Shown piece by piece: positions 16,012 through 26,137 of a DNA stretch of 47,144 nucleotides; within the stretch, counting starts at the first letter, position 1; each line of letters begins with the position of its first letter. The position numbers were made by a program, and so were the translations under genes. The notes under the pieces were generated by a model. That model saw only the letters and a list, made by a program, of their open reading frames with translations, was not told where the DNA came from and made no database searches. Source of the stretch: an uncultured Lachnospiraceae bacterium (GTDB lineage Bacteria; Bacillota; Clostridia; Lachnospirales; Lachnospiraceae); assembly GCA_902796005.1 (NCBI GenBank), contig CADBNF010000084.1, positions 1 to 47,144 on the forward strand, written 5' to 3'.

Positions 16012-16039
16012 AAGCGGCGGTCCTGTGACCGCCGCTTTT
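16012..16039. terminator. Bidirectional intrinsic terminator
   Basis: An 11-bp perfect stem (AAGCGGCGGTC with GACCGCCGCTT, loop CTGT) sits between the convergent lipoprotein and response-regulator genes. It is followed by TTTT on the plus strand, and on the minus strand by a T run (complement of AGCAAAAAAAC, 16002-16011), so it serves both. Confidence 0.92.
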
Positions 16040-16044
16040 ACTAT

Positions 16045-16737
16045 TTACCATTTTTCATGCATTTGCCTGCAGTCTTCATTACCGTCCTTAACCTGTTTTG
16101 TCCTGTCCTTTTCGTGTACGACCAGGCCGATGGTTTTGGCGTTCACCGCCAGGTCCAGCCGGTTTTTGTAGCCTGTCTTTTCCAGCATGTTCTGGATATG
16201 CCGTTTGACCGTGTATTCGGAGATATGCAGGGTTTCCGCGATTTCCTCATTGGTCAGGTTCCGGGTAAGCTCCCGTAAGACATCCAGCTCCCGTTCCGAC
16301 AGGCCGGTCTTCGTCAATGCGCCGAATTCGGGATTCGGCGGCGTGCCGGGGTACACGGATTCGCCGTTCATGGTCCTGTCCATCACCTCCAGCAGGGTGA
16401 TTTCCGGGTATTCCTTGAACCAGAAGCTGTCAATCCCGGCCTTCCTGGCCTTCTCAATCCACTCGAACTCCGCTGTGGAGGTGGTCAGGATTATCTTTAT
16501 CCGTTCATTGTTGTTCTTGATAATCCTGGCACAGGTCAGTCCGTCCAGCCCGTACTTCATCATTACGTCCATGATGACGAGGTCCACGGGATGCGTATTG
16601 CACCAGGAGACAGCCATCTCCGCATTGGCAAAGGAGGCTGCCAGTTCATAATCCTTCGAAGCCTGCACCTGCAGTTCAAAAAATCCCCTGGAAATATACT
16701 CGTCGTCTGCCACCAATACCCTGATTTTCTCACTCAT
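16045..16737 (-). CDS. LuxR/NarL-type response regulator
   Basis: A 230-residue two-component regulator. The receiver domain (1-125) has the acidic pair D11-D12, the phosphoacceptor D57 in LVIMDVMM, the T-T-S-T switch region and a lysine in the FWFKEYPE segment. The C-terminal helix-turn-helix has the LuxR signature LSERELDVLRELTRNLTNEEIAETLHIS and YTVKRHIQNMLEKTG. A charged tail of about 20 residues follows. It sits just downstream of the sensor kinase gene but has its own promoter at 16798-16827, so it may be expressed independently of the sensors. Its likely phosphodonor is the sensor at 16867-18168. Targets are unknown. Confidence 0.93.
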   Translation of the reverse strand: MSEKIRVLVADDEYISRGFFELQVQASKDYELAASFANAEMAVSWCNTHPVDLVIMDVMMKYGLDGLTCARIIKNNNERIKIILTTSTAEFEWIEKARKAGIDSFWFKEYPEITLLEVMDRTMNGESVYPGTPPNPEFGALTKTGLSERELDVLRELTRNLTNEEIAETLHISEYTVKRHIQNMLEKTGYKNRLDLAVNAKTIGLVVHEKDRTKQVKDGNEDCRQMHEKW

Positions 16738-16797
16738 ACATGCTCACCCCGTTTTCAAGGACGCAAAAAACGCACACTTTCCCACTTTGATACAGTT

Positions 16798-16827
16798 ATT
16801 ATAGGAAATCCGAAAGGGTATTGTCAT
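16798..16827 (-). promoter_or_regulatory. Promoter of the response regulator gene
   Basis: On the minus strand ATGACA (16827-16822), 18 bases, then TATAAT (16803-16798). It gives the regulator a separate transcript with a leader of about 55 nt in addition to any read-through from the sensor genes. Confidence 0.7.
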
Positions 16828-16866
16828 GGTCTTCAGGAACCATTTTACAGACGGTCCGGGAAACGG

Positions 16867-18168
16867 CTATTCCGCCGCGGCTTTTGCTTCCTTCGGCAGG
16901 GTTATGGTAAGCTTTACCAGGGGCCGGTCTTCCAGCTTCATGGTTCCCTTTGCTGCTTCGACCAGGGTGCGCAGGGACAAAAGTCCGCCGGATTCCGTGA
17001 TCGCCTTTTCCGGCGGCCGGCCGTTGGTCTGCAGGGTGTATACCGTTTCCCGGCCGGTATCCTTAAGCAGCAGGGTAAGGGTGTCGCCGTCCGCGTGCTT
17101 CACGGCATTGGTTGCACATTCGATGACGGCGGCTGCAAGAATGCTCCGCGGCTCCTCTTCGCCCGGAAGGACGCCGGTGATTTCCACCCGGACACCTATC
17201 GTCTCCGCCTGCTTCAGGGCTTCCGCCAGCGGATCCCGGGTCATCTCCTCCTGCTCATACTCCCGCAGAAGGCTGGTGTTTGTATTCTTCAGCGCCTGCA
17301 GCAGGTTCTCCTCGCTGACGGCAGAAGGATCGTTCAGGTAGTGCCTGCTTTCCAGCAGGATACTGCCCAGCTCATTGTGTACGGCCATCCGGGCGGTCAG
17401 CAGCTCCTGGGCAGCGACAATCCGGGCGGCCTGCCGGTTGTAGACCGCCAGACGCTCCTGAATATCCAGAAGCCTGGCATTCATTCCCGCAAGCTCCTTC
17501 GTCACAGCGGTCTGTCTGGTAACGTCCGTGGCAGTAAGCTGGGTATAAGGCGCAGCGTCAACGAAAATCTTCTTTTCCACGGTCTGCCAGACCGTACCGG
17601 TGGGCAGCGTGACCTGCAGTCCGTGTTCCGGATCTGCCTGTCCCTCCGCCTGCAGGGCTTCCCTGAAATCAGAAAGGTCGGTGAGGGGCTTTTCGCGCAG
17701 GGTACGGTACATACGGCTCATGGTCAGGTTGCTGAAGACAACGATATCCTCCGGTACGGCATAGGCAATCCCTGCCGGAAGCAGATCCATCGTCTCCTTG
17801 ATGCTTTCAAAGGTCGGGTGTTCCTTCCTGTAGCGAAGCATATTCAGGAAAAGCACCAGGAGGATTACGGCCGTCACGGCCTCATACAGGAACAATGTCC
17901 AGACCGGAAGCCCCGTAAAGGCCGACCGCGGGGCAGGCAGGGGAATAGGAACGTCTGTCCGGAAATGGTTCGAATCAATGTCCATAAAGAGGAACCAGAG
18001 GCACAGAAAGCTCGCCAGCGTGTGCAGCAGCAGGCCAAGCCGGTACCGCCGGCTTCTTCCGAGCAGGAAGGCGGCAAAAAGCAATGCCATCTGCGCAGTA
18101 AGCAACAGATACAGGATGCCTGAAAGCGGCTGTCTTACCGGGGAAAAGATGGCTTCATGAATCGTCAT
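16867..18168 (-). CDS. Membrane sensor histidine kinase
   Basis: A 433-residue kinase with three N-terminal membrane helices (about 16-37, 44-62, 90-111), a PAS-like central part (about 120-215), a helical dimerisation region with the candidate phospho-acceptor H264 in MAVHNELGSILL, and an ATPase domain with an N-box IECATNAVKHA (N354), a TNGRPP G1-like motif and an ESGGLLSLRTLVEAAKG G2 motif. The acceptor resembles the HisKA_3 type used with LuxR regulators. Its ATG overlaps the stop of the 7-TM gene upstream as ATGA (18168-18165), so the two are coupled. The short extracellular parts suggest that ligand sensing is done by the 7-TM partner; that is inference. Confidence 0.85.
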   Translation of the reverse strand: MTIHEAIFSPVRQPLSGILYLLLTAQMALLFAAFLLGRSRRYRLGLLLHTLASFLCLWFLFMDIDSNHFRTDVPIPLPAPRSAFTGLPVWTLFLYEAVTAVILLVLFLNMLRYRKEHPTFESIKETMDLLPAGIAYAVPEDIVVFSNLTMSRMYRTLREKPLTDLSDFREALQAEGQADPEHGLQVTLPTGTVWQTVEKKIFVDAAPYTQLTATDVTRQTAVTKELAGMNARLLDIQERLAVYNRQAARIVAAQELLTARMAVHNELGSILLESRHYLNDPSAVSEENLLQALKNTNTSLLREYEQEEMTRDPLAEALKQAETIGVRVEITGVLPGEEEPRSILAAAVIECATNAVKHADGDTLTLLLKDTGRETVYTLQTNGRPPEKAITESGGLLSLRTLVEAAKGTMKLEDRPLVKLTITLPKEAKAAAE

Positions 18169-19805
18169 GCAGGCACCTCCTTTCCCGGAAGGATATCGAT
18201 GTAAAGGATATCCTCGCTTCTTCGCAGCGTGACGGGAAGGGAAATCTCTTCCGTGCCGGGGTCTTTATCCGTATCGGCCGCCAGCCGGAGGCCGCCGTCC
18301 TTCCAGGACACCATAAGGGAGTTCGCCTTTCCTGTCAGCTGTTCGGCAAGACCCTCGAAGGCATCGTAGAGCGCCACAAGCTGCCGGGCAGGAAGGTTCT
18401 CTTCTCCCGGAATCCCGGCCGTTGTCCGAAGGCCTGCAAGGGTCAGGTAATAGGCCGACTCCTGAAGTGCCAGCGCAAGCTCCCCGGACTGCAGGGTATC
18501 ATTTTCCGAGGCCAGAAGAAGGAGGTTGGTCTTTCTCTTGACGTAGGCATTCAGGACGGAAACCGCAGCGATATTTTCCCTGAAGCTGTCCGTGCCCGGC
18601 TGTGCATGGTCAAGAAGCCCGCTTATCCGTTTCTGGACGGGATAGAGCTCTTCCGCGATTTCATGATAAATCCTGTGGCGGGACTGCAGGAAGGCATCCT
18701 TTTCCTTCTGCTCGGTCTCCGCGCGGATCAGGTCATTTTCCTGCCTGATGGTTTCATTGGCCTGCCGAAGCTTTTCCTGCACGCGGCGGATGCCGCTCTC
18801 GTCCTCCGCCCAGAAGGAATAGCCGGCATGGATTTCCCTGCCGTACAGCATCCGGTTTCCCGGCAGCTCGACAGGTCCGCTCAGGGAAGCCAGAAGCGCC
18901 TCCCTGTCTGCGGCAAGCGCGGCCTGGGTACTGTATGCAGGCGCAAGCCTCCTGTCCGTGATCAGGACCGGCAGCTGCAGCATACGGAAGAAGCCTGTAT
19001 AATTTTCATTATAGGGGATAAGCCGGTAGCGGATACAGATTTCGAAGATCGCCAGCAGGCCGAAGGTATTGGCCTCCGGAACGTTGTAGGGACGGTACAG
19101 GGTATAGCGGTCCAGATACAGAAGATCGAGCAGCACGATGCCGACCCACAGGGCAATGACAGGCAGAAGAACCCGCAAAGGCCTTCCGGGCCTGCGGGCG
19201 GTTATGCCGAGCAGGAGGAAGATGCCGGCTGCAATTGCCAGAACAATCCAGGCGTACAGCAGGAGGAAAACCGGTCCGCGGGTAAAGGTGCCGGTATCCG
19301 CGATGAAACCGGCCAGTTCTGTATTGGGTTTATAGACAAGAAAGTGCAGATCATTGGTCATGCAGATGGCGGCAAGAAGAACCGCCGGAAGCAGGAGCAG
19401 GTTTTCCCGCCGTGCCCCCTCTTTCTGTTCCCCGCGCCGGATCCGGATACAGCTGATGAGAAAGAAGGCCGGAATCAGCATCTGGGGAATCCAGTAGGCA
19501 TAGGCGAAATAACGAAGCACAACGGGTTCCACTGCAAAACGGTATTTGAAGATCCGTAGCAGCAGGTACAGCAGCATCAGAAGCGACGCGCCGAAGATGC
19601 TGTTCCTGGCAGCAGAGGGAAGGAGCCGTACGCGCACGGAGCGGATCCAGAAAAGCAGCAGGCCGGTCAGGAGTACATAGTTAAGGGCCGTCATCAGGCT
19701 GGCCGGCACCTGCTCGAAGACTCTGCTTAACACATTGGCAAGCCCGGCCAGAAGCAGGATGATGATGAACAGCCAGGTATTTTTGTTCTGTTCTGTTACA
19801 CGCAT
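18165..19805 (-). CDS. 7-TM sensor protein with degenerate histidine-kinase core
   Basis: A 546-residue protein. Residues 10-260 contain about seven hydrophobic helices followed by RLIPYNENYTGFF, matching the N-terminal 7TM module of some histidine kinases. Next come a PAS-like segment (270-335), a coiled coil (336-370) and a helix with H381 in RIYHEIAEELYPVQKRI that resembles a HisKA_3 acceptor. The C-terminal part lacks recognisable ATP-binding boxes: the N-box position reads YDAFEGLAEQL without asparagine and there is no glycine-rich lid. It therefore looks like a receptor or pseudokinase that acts with the coupled kinase downstream. The start has a GGGAGGAAGCACC site, 39 nt after glucokinase. 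Confidence 0.8.
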   Translation of the reverse strand: MRVTEQNKNTWLFIIILLLAGLANVLSRVFEQVPASLMTALNYVLLTGLLLFWIRSVRVRLLPSAARNSIFGASLLMLLYLLLRIFKYRFAVEPVVLRYFAYAYWIPQMLIPAFFLISCIRIRRGEQKEGARRENLLLLPAVLLAAICMTNDLHFLVYKPNTELAGFIADTGTFTRGPVFLLLYAWIVLAIAAGIFLLLGITARRPGRPLRVLLPVIALWVGIVLLDLLYLDRYTLYRPYNVPEANTFGLLAIFEICIRYRLIPYNENYTGFFRMLQLPVLITDRRLAPAYSTQAALAADREALLASLSGPVELPGNRMLYGREIHAGYSFWAEDESGIRRVQEKLRQANETIRQENDLIRAETEQKEKDAFLQSRHRIYHEIAEELYPVQKRISGLLDHAQPGTDSFRENIAAVSVLNAYVKRKTNLLLLASENDTLQSGELALALQESAYYLTLAGLRTTAGIPGEENLPARQLVALYDAFEGLAEQLTGKANSLMVSWKDGGLRLAADTDKDPGTEEISLPVTLRRSEDILYIDILPGKEVPA

Positions 19806-19844
19806 GGTGCTTCCTCCCTTCTCCGGCCGCCGGCTTACCTGGTT

Positions 19845-20786
19845 TTATCTTTGGGTAAGGACCAGTCTTGCGCAGCCGTAAATACCGGCGTTGTTGCCCA
19901 GGGATGCCCGGATAATCGGGGTATCCGCTGCCGGGTAAAAGACGTGTTTCCTGTAGGCTTCCCGCACCGGGATGAGAAGGGCTTCCCCCGCATGGGAGAT
20001 GCCGCCGCCTATAAGGATGACCTCCGGGTCCAGGATGGAGGCAAATACCGCAAGCCCCCGGCCCAGGTTGGCGGCATATTCCGCCACGATTTCGGCGCAG
20101 AGGGTATTTCCCTTTCCTGCTGCCGTGAAGATTTCCTTCGGATTCAGTTTCTCAAGAGGTACGCCGTCAATACTGCCGGAGGGCGCGTATTTCGCAGCGG
20201 TGCGCATCATGCCGCGTGCGGAGCAGAGCTGTTCAAAGCAGCCGGTATTCCCGCAGCCGCATTTTTCCTGAAGCTCGGGAAACAAGGCGGTGTGGCCGAC
20301 CTCGCCTGCCGAGCCGTGGGCGCCTGCCAGGATCCTGCCCCCGATGATGACGCCGGCCCCTACGCCGGTTCCCAGGGTCACCATGATCAGGTTTTCTGTA
20401 TTTTTACCGCTGCCCATCCACTGCTCACCCAGGGCTGCCGCATTGGCGTCATTGGCGCAGACCACGGGCAGGTCCGTGATGGCGGACAGCTCGGAGGCCG
20501 CATCCTTTTCGCCCTCCCAGCCGATATTTACGCCGGTAAGTACCAGTCCCTCTCTCGAGACTGCGCCGGGCACGTCCAGGCCGATGCCCTCCACCTCTTC
20601 CATCGGAATATTCTCCCGCTGCATAAAGGCGAGCAGGCTTTTGCCGATATCCGGAATAATCTGTCTGCCGCCCTCTTCCTTCACCGTGGGAATCTCCCAC
20701 TGGTTCAGCAGCGCTCCGTCCGTCCGGAAAAAACCGAGTTTAACTGTTGTACCGCCCAAATCGGCGCCGAAAACATATTTCTTCAT
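19845..20786 (-). CDS. glcK: ROK-family glucokinase
   Basis: Phosphorylates glucose to glucose 6-phosphate using ATP. The 313-residue product has the ROK layout: N-terminal phosphate loop ADLGGTTVKLG, sugar-binding VCANDANAAALGE, MVTLGTGVGAGVIIGG and the zinc-binding signature CGCGNTGCFEQLCS, preceded by AGEVGHTAL. These match GlcK rather than a transcriptional repressor, as no helix-turn-helix precedes the kinase. The ATG overlaps the stop codon of hprK by 4 nt (ATGA, 20786-20783), so the two are co-translated; both serve sugar metabolism and catabolite control. Confidence 0.93.
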   Translation of the reverse strand: MKKYVFGADLGGTTVKLGFFRTDGALLNQWEIPTVKEEGGRQIIPDIGKSLLAFMQRENIPMEEVEGIGLDVPGAVSREGLVLTGVNIGWEGEKDAASELSAITDLPVVCANDANAAALGEQWMGSGKNTENLIMVTLGTGVGAGVIIGGRILAGAHGSAGEVGHTALFPELQEKCGCGNTGCFEQLCSARGMMRTAAKYAPSGSIDGVPLEKLNPKEIFTAAGKGNTLCAEIVAEYAANLGRGLAVFASILDPEVILIGGGISHAGEALLIPVREAYRKHVFYPAADTPIIRASLGNNAGIYGCARLVLTQR

Positions 20787-21721
20787 GATTTCTGCCTTCT
20801 TTTCTCCAGGATTCTTTCCTGGATCCGCCTGGTCAGCTCTGCCGCCGCATCATAACCCATCTTCTTCTGGCGGTGGTTCAGGGCCGTGGTCTCGGTGATA
20901 ACCGCCACGTTTCTGCCCGGCCGGATGGGGATGGTATAGGTGACCACCTTGTTGCCCAGGATTTCCGTGTACTCGTTGTCCAGTCCAAGACGGTTGTAGA
21001 CCGCTTCGTTGTCCCACTCCACCAGCTTGATGACCAAGTCAATTTCGTGGGTTTCCTCCACGCTTTCCACACCGAACAGGGTTTTCACGTCAATGATGCC
21101 CGCGCCGCGCAGCTCGATGAAATGCCGGGTAATATCCGGCGCGGTGCCCACCAGCCTGGTTTCAGAAACCTTGCGGATCTCCACCGCGTCGTCACTGATG
21201 AGCCGGTGTCCTCTTTTTACCAGCTCCAGGGCCGCCTCGCTCTTGCCGATGCCGCTCTCGCCCATCAGGAGGACGCCTTCGCCGAATACGTCCACCAGCA
21301 CGCCGTGCAGGGTGATGGTGGGGGCCAGCGTCTCGCCCAGGAACCGGATCAGCTCCGCTTCAAAGGGAGAGCTCTTCATCGGGGTGCCGTAGGCCGGCAC
21401 ATTGTATTTCCGGTTGATGGCCAGAATATCCTTGTAGGGCTTCAGGCTGTTGGTGAATATGACGCAGGGAACAATCCGGGAGACCAGGTTCTCATAGGCC
21501 TCCAGCGCCTTTTCCTTCTTCAGGCTGTTCAGATACAGGATTTCCACGTTGCCCATCACCTGCACCCGCTTGTTCTGGAATTTCTTGAAAAAGCCGGTCA
21601 GCTGGATACCCGGACGGTTGACCTCGGGAATATAGATCCGCCGGTCCTCCAGCTCCATTTCCGGGGTATAATCAATCAGCTCCAGCTTTTCTACCAAATC
21701 ATTCATCTTGATGTAATCCAT
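20783..21721 (-). CDS. hprK: HPr kinase/phosphorylase
   Basis: Phosphorylates HPr on serine 46 and removes the phosphate, the central switch of carbon catabolite control in Firmicutes. The 312-residue product has the N-terminal DRTGG-like domain, the P-loop GESGIGKS (154-161), the family's [13 protein letters not shown], the [15 protein letters not shown] signature and a C-terminal [14 protein letters not shown] segment. I use the ATG at 21721, which has an AGGAGAAGGACG site; the longer reading from 21844 would lie inside uvrC and has no family match. It overlaps uvrC by 23 nt and is followed by glucokinase. Confidence 0.97.
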   Translation of the reverse strand: MDYIKMNDLVEKLELIDYTPEMELEDRRIYIPEVNRPGIQLTGFFKKFQNKRVQVMGNVEILYLNSLKKEKALEAYENLVSRIVPCVIFTNSLKPYKDILAINRKYNVPAYGTPMKSSPFEAELIRFLGETLAPTITLHGVLVDVFGEGVLLMGESGIGKSEAALELVKRGHRLISDDAVEIRKVSETRLVGTAPDITRHFIELRGAGIIDVKTLFGVESVEETHEIDLVIKLVEWDNEAVYNRLGLDNEYTEILGNKVVTYTIPIRPGRNVAVITETTALNHRQKKMGYDAAAELTRRIQERILEKRRQKS

Positions 21722-23567
21722 CGTCCTTCTCCTGTTCACTGTTATGAAAGAATTCCCAGACAGACCGGGCGGAGCGCAAGTCCATGGAGGGTATCGCCGC
21801 CAGCTCCTCGACGGAAGCCGCCCGCACCGCTTCCTGGTTCTCAAACCGCTTCATCAGCTCCCTGCGCCTTGCAGGGCCGATATTGGGGATGTCGTCCAGG
21901 ATGGAATGCACCTGGTTTTTGCCCCGCAGCAGGCGGTGGTAGGTAATGGCAAACCGGTGGGCCTCGTCCTGGATCCGGGTAATCAGCTTAAAGCCTTCGC
22001 TGTCCCTGTCAATGGGGAGCTCCACGTTGTTGAAGTAAATGCCCCGGGTCCGGTGTTTGTCATCCTTGACCATGCCCGCCACCGGTATGGTCAGGCCCAG
22101 CCGGTCCAGGATTTCCAGGCAGATGTTGACCTGGCCTTTGCCGCCGTCCATCAGCAGCAGGTCCGGCAGCACGTCAAACTTCACGTCGCCGGCCTTTGCC
22201 CGGGCAAACCGCCGGGTGAGCACCTCCTCCATGCTGGCATAATCATTCGGCCCCTCCACGGCCTTTATCCGGAATTTCCGGTAATCCTTCCGTTTGGGTT
22301 TGCCCTTCTCGTACACCACCATGGAGCCTACGGCCTGAAAGCCGCTGATGTTGGAAATATCAAAGGCCTCCATTCTGTCCGCGCAGGGAAGCTCCAGAAG
22401 GCTCCTGATTTCCTCCACGGCGCCTTTTGTCCGGCTCTCTTCGTTTTTAAGCCGGGTCACATCCTGCTCCAGCAGGATTTCCGCATTGTGGACAGCCAGC
22501 TCCACCAGCTTCTCCTTAGCGCCGCGCCTGGGCACGGTCAGGGTTACCCGGCCGCCCCGCTTTTCCGTAAGCCAGCTTTCCAGCAGGTCCATATCGGCGG
22601 ATTCCTCGGAAAGAATCAGCTTGCCCGGTATAAAGGGCGTTTCGGAATAATACTGCTTTAAAAAGCCGGCCATGATTTCACTCCGCTCCTCGTCGGGATC
22701 GGACTTCAGGTAATAATGCTCCCGTCCGATAAGCTTTCCCTCCCGGACGAAGAATACCTGGGCAATGGCCCCCTCTTCTCCCCGGGCCAGGGCCACGATG
22801 TCACTGTCGTCCCCGCCGGTAAAGGAGGCCTTCTGGCTTTGCTTCAGCCGGTTGATGGATTCGATCTGGTCCCGGTAAAGGGCCGCCTCCTCGAAAAGAA
22901 GGTCCGCGGAGGCCTTTTTCATCTTCGCGGTCAGGTCCGCCGTAATCTCCCGGTAATCCCCGCCCAGAAAGCTTAAGGCCCGGTTTACCTGCAGGGCATA
23001 TTCCTCCGGCGTGATTTTGCCGATGCAGGGCGCCTGGCACTGGTGTATGTGGTAGTACAGGCAGGGTCCGTCGGCCTGCGCGGCTGCGGAGGGAATTTTC
23101 TTCGAGCAGTTTCGGATGCAGCAGACCTTGCGCACCAGATCAATGGTTTCCTTCACCGCCGCTGCGGCGGTATAGGGACCGAAATACCGGGATTTGTCCT
23201 TCTTCATCCGGTGGGAATACACCAGCCTGGGGAAGGGCTCCTCCACCGTCACCCGGATGTAGGGGTAGGCCTTGTCGTCCTTCAGGAGGGTGTTGTATTT
23301 CGGCCGGTACTGCTTGATGAGGTTGCACTCGAGAACCAGGGCCTCCATCTCCGAATCCGTCACGATGTACTCGAACCTGGCGATTTTGGGCACCATTTTC
23401 TGGATTTTCGGACTTTTGTTCCGGCTGCTCTGGAAATACTGGCGCACCCGATTCTTCAGTACGACGGCTTTTCCCACGTAGATAATATCATCCCCGGCGT
23501 CGTGCATGATGTAGACCCCGGGGCTGTCCGGCAGCTTTTTCAGTTCTTCCTCTATCACAAAGGCCAT
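21699..23567 (-). CDS. uvrC: Excinuclease ABC subunit C
   Basis: Nuclease subunit of nucleotide excision repair. The 622-residue product has the N-terminal GIY-YIG domain ([31 protein letters not shown]), the UVR helical motif near 200-240 ([22 protein letters not shown]), the C-terminal RNase H-like domain ([34 protein letters not shown]) and a helix-hairpin-helix end ([18 protein letters not shown]). It starts 3 nt after the ftsH stop and overlaps hprK at its 3' end. Confidence 0.97.
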   Translation of the reverse strand: MAFVIEEELKKLPDSPGVYIMHDAGDDIIYVGKAVVLKNRVRQYFQSSRNKSPKIQKMVPKIARFEYIVTDSEMEALVLECNLIKQYRPKYNTLLKDDKAYPYIRVTVEEPFPRLVYSHRMKKDKSRYFGPYTAAAAVKETIDLVRKVCCIRNCSKKIPSAAAQADGPCLYYHIHQCQAPCIGKITPEEYALQVNRALSFLGGDYREITADLTAKMKKASADLLFEEAALYRDQIESINRLKQSQKASFTGGDDSDIVALARGEEGAIAQVFFVREGKLIGREHYYLKSDPDEERSEIMAGFLKQYYSETPFIPGKLILSEESADMDLLESWLTEKRGGRVTLTVPRRGAKEKLVELAVHNAEILLEQDVTRLKNEESRTKGAVEEIRSLLELPCADRMEAFDISNISGFQAVGSMVVYEKGKPKRKDYRKFRIKAVEGPNDYASMEEVLTRRFARAKAGDVKFDVLPDLLLMDGGKGQVNICLEILDRLGLTIPVAGMVKDDKHRTRGIYFNNVELPIDRDSEGFKLITRIQDEAHRFAITYHRLLRGKNQVHSILDDIPNIGPARRRELMKRFENQEAVRAASVEELAAIPSMDLRSARSVWEFFHNSEQEKDDGLHQDE

Positions 23568-23570
23568 GGC

Positions 23571-25430
23571 TTACGCTTCTCTTTCCGCCTGAACCTGATG
23601 GAGGATCTCCATGAATTCAGCGCCGGTAATGGTTTCACGTTCAATCAGGAATGCGGCAATCTTGTCCAGGATATCCCTGTTTTCTGCCAGGATTTCCTTC
23701 GCCCTGGCATAGTATTCCTTCAGAAGCCGCATGGTTTCGTGGTCAATCTCCGTGGCTGTGGCATCGCCGCAGGTGGTATACATACGGCGGTCCAGGTATT
23801 CGTTGGCCGGCTTCTCCAGGCTCATCAGGCCGAAGGTTTCGGACATGCCGAAGCGGGTAATCATGGACCGTACCAGCTCCGTCGCCCGTTCGATATCGTT
23901 TTCCGCTCCGGTGGTCACCGAATCGAAGACCATTTCCTCCGCGGCGCGGCCCGCCAGGGCGGAGACGACCATGGCCTCCAGCTCGGCCTTGGTATTCAGG
24001 TATTTTTCCTCCTCGGGCACCTGCATCACATAGCCTAAGGCGCCCATGGTGCGGGGCACGATGGTAATCTTCTGCACCGGCTCGGCATCCTTCTGCAGGG
24101 CCGTCACCAGGGCATGGCCCACCTCATGGTAGGAGACAATCTTCCTCTCCTGTTCGCTTAAAACGCGATCCTTCTTCTCCTTGCCCACCAGGACCACCTC
24201 GATGGCCTCCAGCAGGTCCTTCTGGCAGACGGTTTCCCGGCCGTTCTTCACCGCCAGGATGGCGCCCTCGTTGATAATATTCGCAAGATCGGAGCCCACG
24301 ACGCCGGAGGTGGCCAGGGCCAGCTCCTTGAAGTCCACGGTTTCGTCCATCTTAATCTTCTTTGCATGGACCTTCAGGATCTCCATCCTGCCCTTGATGT
24401 CCGGGCGGTCCACGATAATCCGGCGGTCAAAGCGGCCCGGCCGCAGCAGCGCGGGATCCAGCACCTCCGGCCGGTTCGTGGCAGCCAGTATCAGGATAAC
24501 GCTGGAGCTGTCAAAACCGTCCATCTCCGCCAGAAGCTGGTTCAGGGTCTGCTCTCTTTCGTCATTTCCGCCGTAGCGCACGTCCCTGGTCTTGCCGATG
24601 GCGTCGATTTCATCAATAAATACAATACAGGGGCTCTCTTTTTTCGCTTCCTCGAAGAGGTCACGCACCCGGGAAGCGCCTACGCCCACGAACATTTCCA
24701 CAAATTCCGAGCCGGAAATGAAGAAGAAGGGCACGTTTGCCTCGCCGGCCACGGCTCTGGCCAGCAGGGTTTTGCCTGTTCCGGGCGGGCCCACAAGCAG
24801 GGCGCCCTTGGGAAGGTTGGCGCCGATTTCCCGGTATTTCTCCGGGTGATGCAGGAATTCCACCATTTCCTGGAGGGATTCCTTGGCCTCGTCCTGCCCG
24901 GCCACGTCCTCGAAGGTTACGCCGGTCTCCTTCTGCACGTAGGGTTTTGCCCGACTGCGGGAAAAGCCCATCATACCGCCCGTCCTCTTCAATACGACGT
25001 TCAGGAAGAGGATAAAGATCAGCAGGGGTATCATCAGGCTCACCAGGGAGGACATCAGGCTCGCCGCCAGGCTGGCCGTCTCCTTGATGTATACGATGCC
25101 CGTCCCGGAAAGGAGCTCGTTCAGCCCGTCCTCGGTGCCGATGAGGCGCACGGTCTGGGTTTCGATATCCTTTTCGTCCTTGCCCTCCTCGCTTTTCGGG
25201 GTGATGATGAGCTTTCCGTCCTTCAGTACGACTTTGGAAATCTCTCCCTTTTCCACCATGGCGGTGAACTGGTCGTAGGTCAGCTCCTCCGCCTTATCCG
25301 CCGTTGCTCTTGTATGGATAAACAGAAGCACACTGGCAAAGGCTGCTGCCAGGATAATGATGATCAGCAGGTTCAGGCCTCTGTTTTTATCGTCTTTTTT
25401 ATCGTTGTTGTTTTCCGGATTCTCCAGCAT
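23571..25430 (-). CDS. ftsH: ATP-dependent zinc metalloprotease FtsH
   Basis: Membrane-bound AAA+ protease for quality control of membrane and soluble proteins. The 619-residue product has two membrane helices (about 24-42 and 122-145) flanking a small extracytoplasmic domain, the AAA module with Walker [10 protein letters not shown], Walker [11 protein letters not shown] and second region of homology [21 protein letters not shown], and the zinc motif HEVGH in place of the more common HEAGH. The third zinc ligand region and a coiled-coil C terminus follow. It lies 23 nt after the J-domain gene and just before uvrC. Confidence 0.97.
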   Translation of the reverse strand: MLENPENNNDKKDDKNRGLNLLIIIILAAAFASVLLFIHTRATADKAEELTYDQFTAMVEKGEISKVVLKDGKLIITPKSEEGKDEKDIETQTVRLIGTEDGLNELLSGTGIVYIKETASLAASLMSSLVSLMIPLLIFILFLNVVLKRTGGMMGFSRSRAKPYVQKETGVTFEDVAGQDEAKESLQEMVEFLHHPEKYREIGANLPKGALLVGPPGTGKTLLARAVAGEANVPFFFISGSEFVEMFVGVGASRVRDLFEEAKKESPCIVFIDEIDAIGKTRDVRYGGNDEREQTLNQLLAEMDGFDSSSVILILAATNRPEVLDPALLRPGRFDRRIIVDRPDIKGRMEILKVHAKKIKMDETVDFKELALATSGVVGSDLANIINEGAILAVKNGRETVCQKDLLEAIEVVLVGKEKKDRVLSEQERKIVSYHEVGHALVTALQKDAEPVQKITIVPRTMGALGYVMQVPEEEKYLNTKAELEAMVVSALAGRAAEEMVFDSVTTGAENDIERATELVRSMITRFGMSETFGLMSLEKPANEYLDRRMYTTCGDATATEIDHETMRLLKEYYARAKEILAENRDILDKIAAFLIERETITGAEFMEILHQVQAEREA

Positions 25431-25453
25431 AGTCCACCTTTATCAGTCAGTAT

Positions 25454-26137
25454 TTAAATCCAGCAGCAAAGCGGCATCCTGCCCATGGAGCCGCAGCAGC
25501 AGCACGCTGCCATAACCGCGCAGCAGGCCGCACTGCTTCTTCCGCCGCTGCAGCCGTCGCTCATGCCGTAGCTGGTGCCCATATCCTGGTACCAGCCGTC
25601 GTTGCCGCTCAAGCGGTCAAGCAGCTGCCGGAACTGGGGATTGCCAGGCTCCATCCGGCAGGCAATCTCCGCGTCCGCCCTGGCCTGGACCAGGTTGCCC
25701 AGTCCCGCGGAGGCGCAGGCACGTAAATAATACCAGGTTGCGTTGCGGTTCTGCATGTTGTTCAGCACATTGAGGGCTTCTATGAACCGGCGGGCATTGA
25801 TGTAGTTCACCGCAGCCTGTATCTTCAGCTCCTCGTCGCTGCTGTAGCTTCTGCCCTGGCTTCCGCCGCCGCTTCCGTAGCGGTTGAAGCCGAAGGGATC
25901 CTCCCCGCCGTCGAAATCGAAGCCGTAGGCGCCGCCGGAGCCGGGATTTTCCTTTTCCTTGACAATAGCCTGGTAGGCGGCCTGGATTTCCTTGAATTTC
26001 TCCTCTGCCGCCTCCTTGTTGGGGTTGTTTATATTTGCATCGGGATGGTATTTCCGGCTTAACGTCCGGTAAGCCTTCTTCACCTCATCCATATCGGCGT
26101 CTCTTTTGACGCCCAGCACATCATAGGGATTTTTCAT
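25454..26137 (-). CDS. J-domain protein with TPR-like middle and cysteine-rich tail
   Basis: A 227-residue protein. Residues 3-70 form a J domain with the HPD motif (RKYHPDANI), so it should stimulate a DnaK. A Gly/Ser-rich linker (about 75-100) leads to a helical TPR-like region ([36 protein letters not shown]). The last 35 residues are rich in cysteine (nine, including C-C and C-C-C-C runs), suggesting metal binding or membrane association. It is not canonical DnaJ, as no CxxCxGxG repeats are present. Its ATG overlaps the stop of the DUF5685 gene (ATGA). The pair J-domain/DUF5685 recurs in Clostridia. Confidence 0.88.
   Translation of the reverse strand: MKNPYDVLGVKRDADMDEVKKAYRTLSRKYHPDANINNPNKEAAEEKFKEIQAAYQAIVKEKENPGSGGAYGFDFDGGEDPFGFNRYGSGGGSQGRSYSSDEELKIQAAVNYINARRFIEALNVLNNMQNRNATWYYLRACASAGLGNLVQARADAEIACRMEPGNPQFRQLLDRLSGNDGWYQDMGTSYGMSDGCSGGRSSAACCAVMAACCCCGSMGRMPLCCWI

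Noticed and set aside
16591-18123. A 510-codon plus-strand frame opposite the sensor kinase
   Set aside because: It is antisense to a protein with clear kinase motifs; the product is Gly/Arg/Gln-rich with no recognisable domain.
26000-26137. Annotating the J-domain protein as DnaJ
   Set aside because: It has the HPD motif, but no CxxCxGxG zinc repeats and no C-terminal substrate domains, so it is a J-domain protein of another class.
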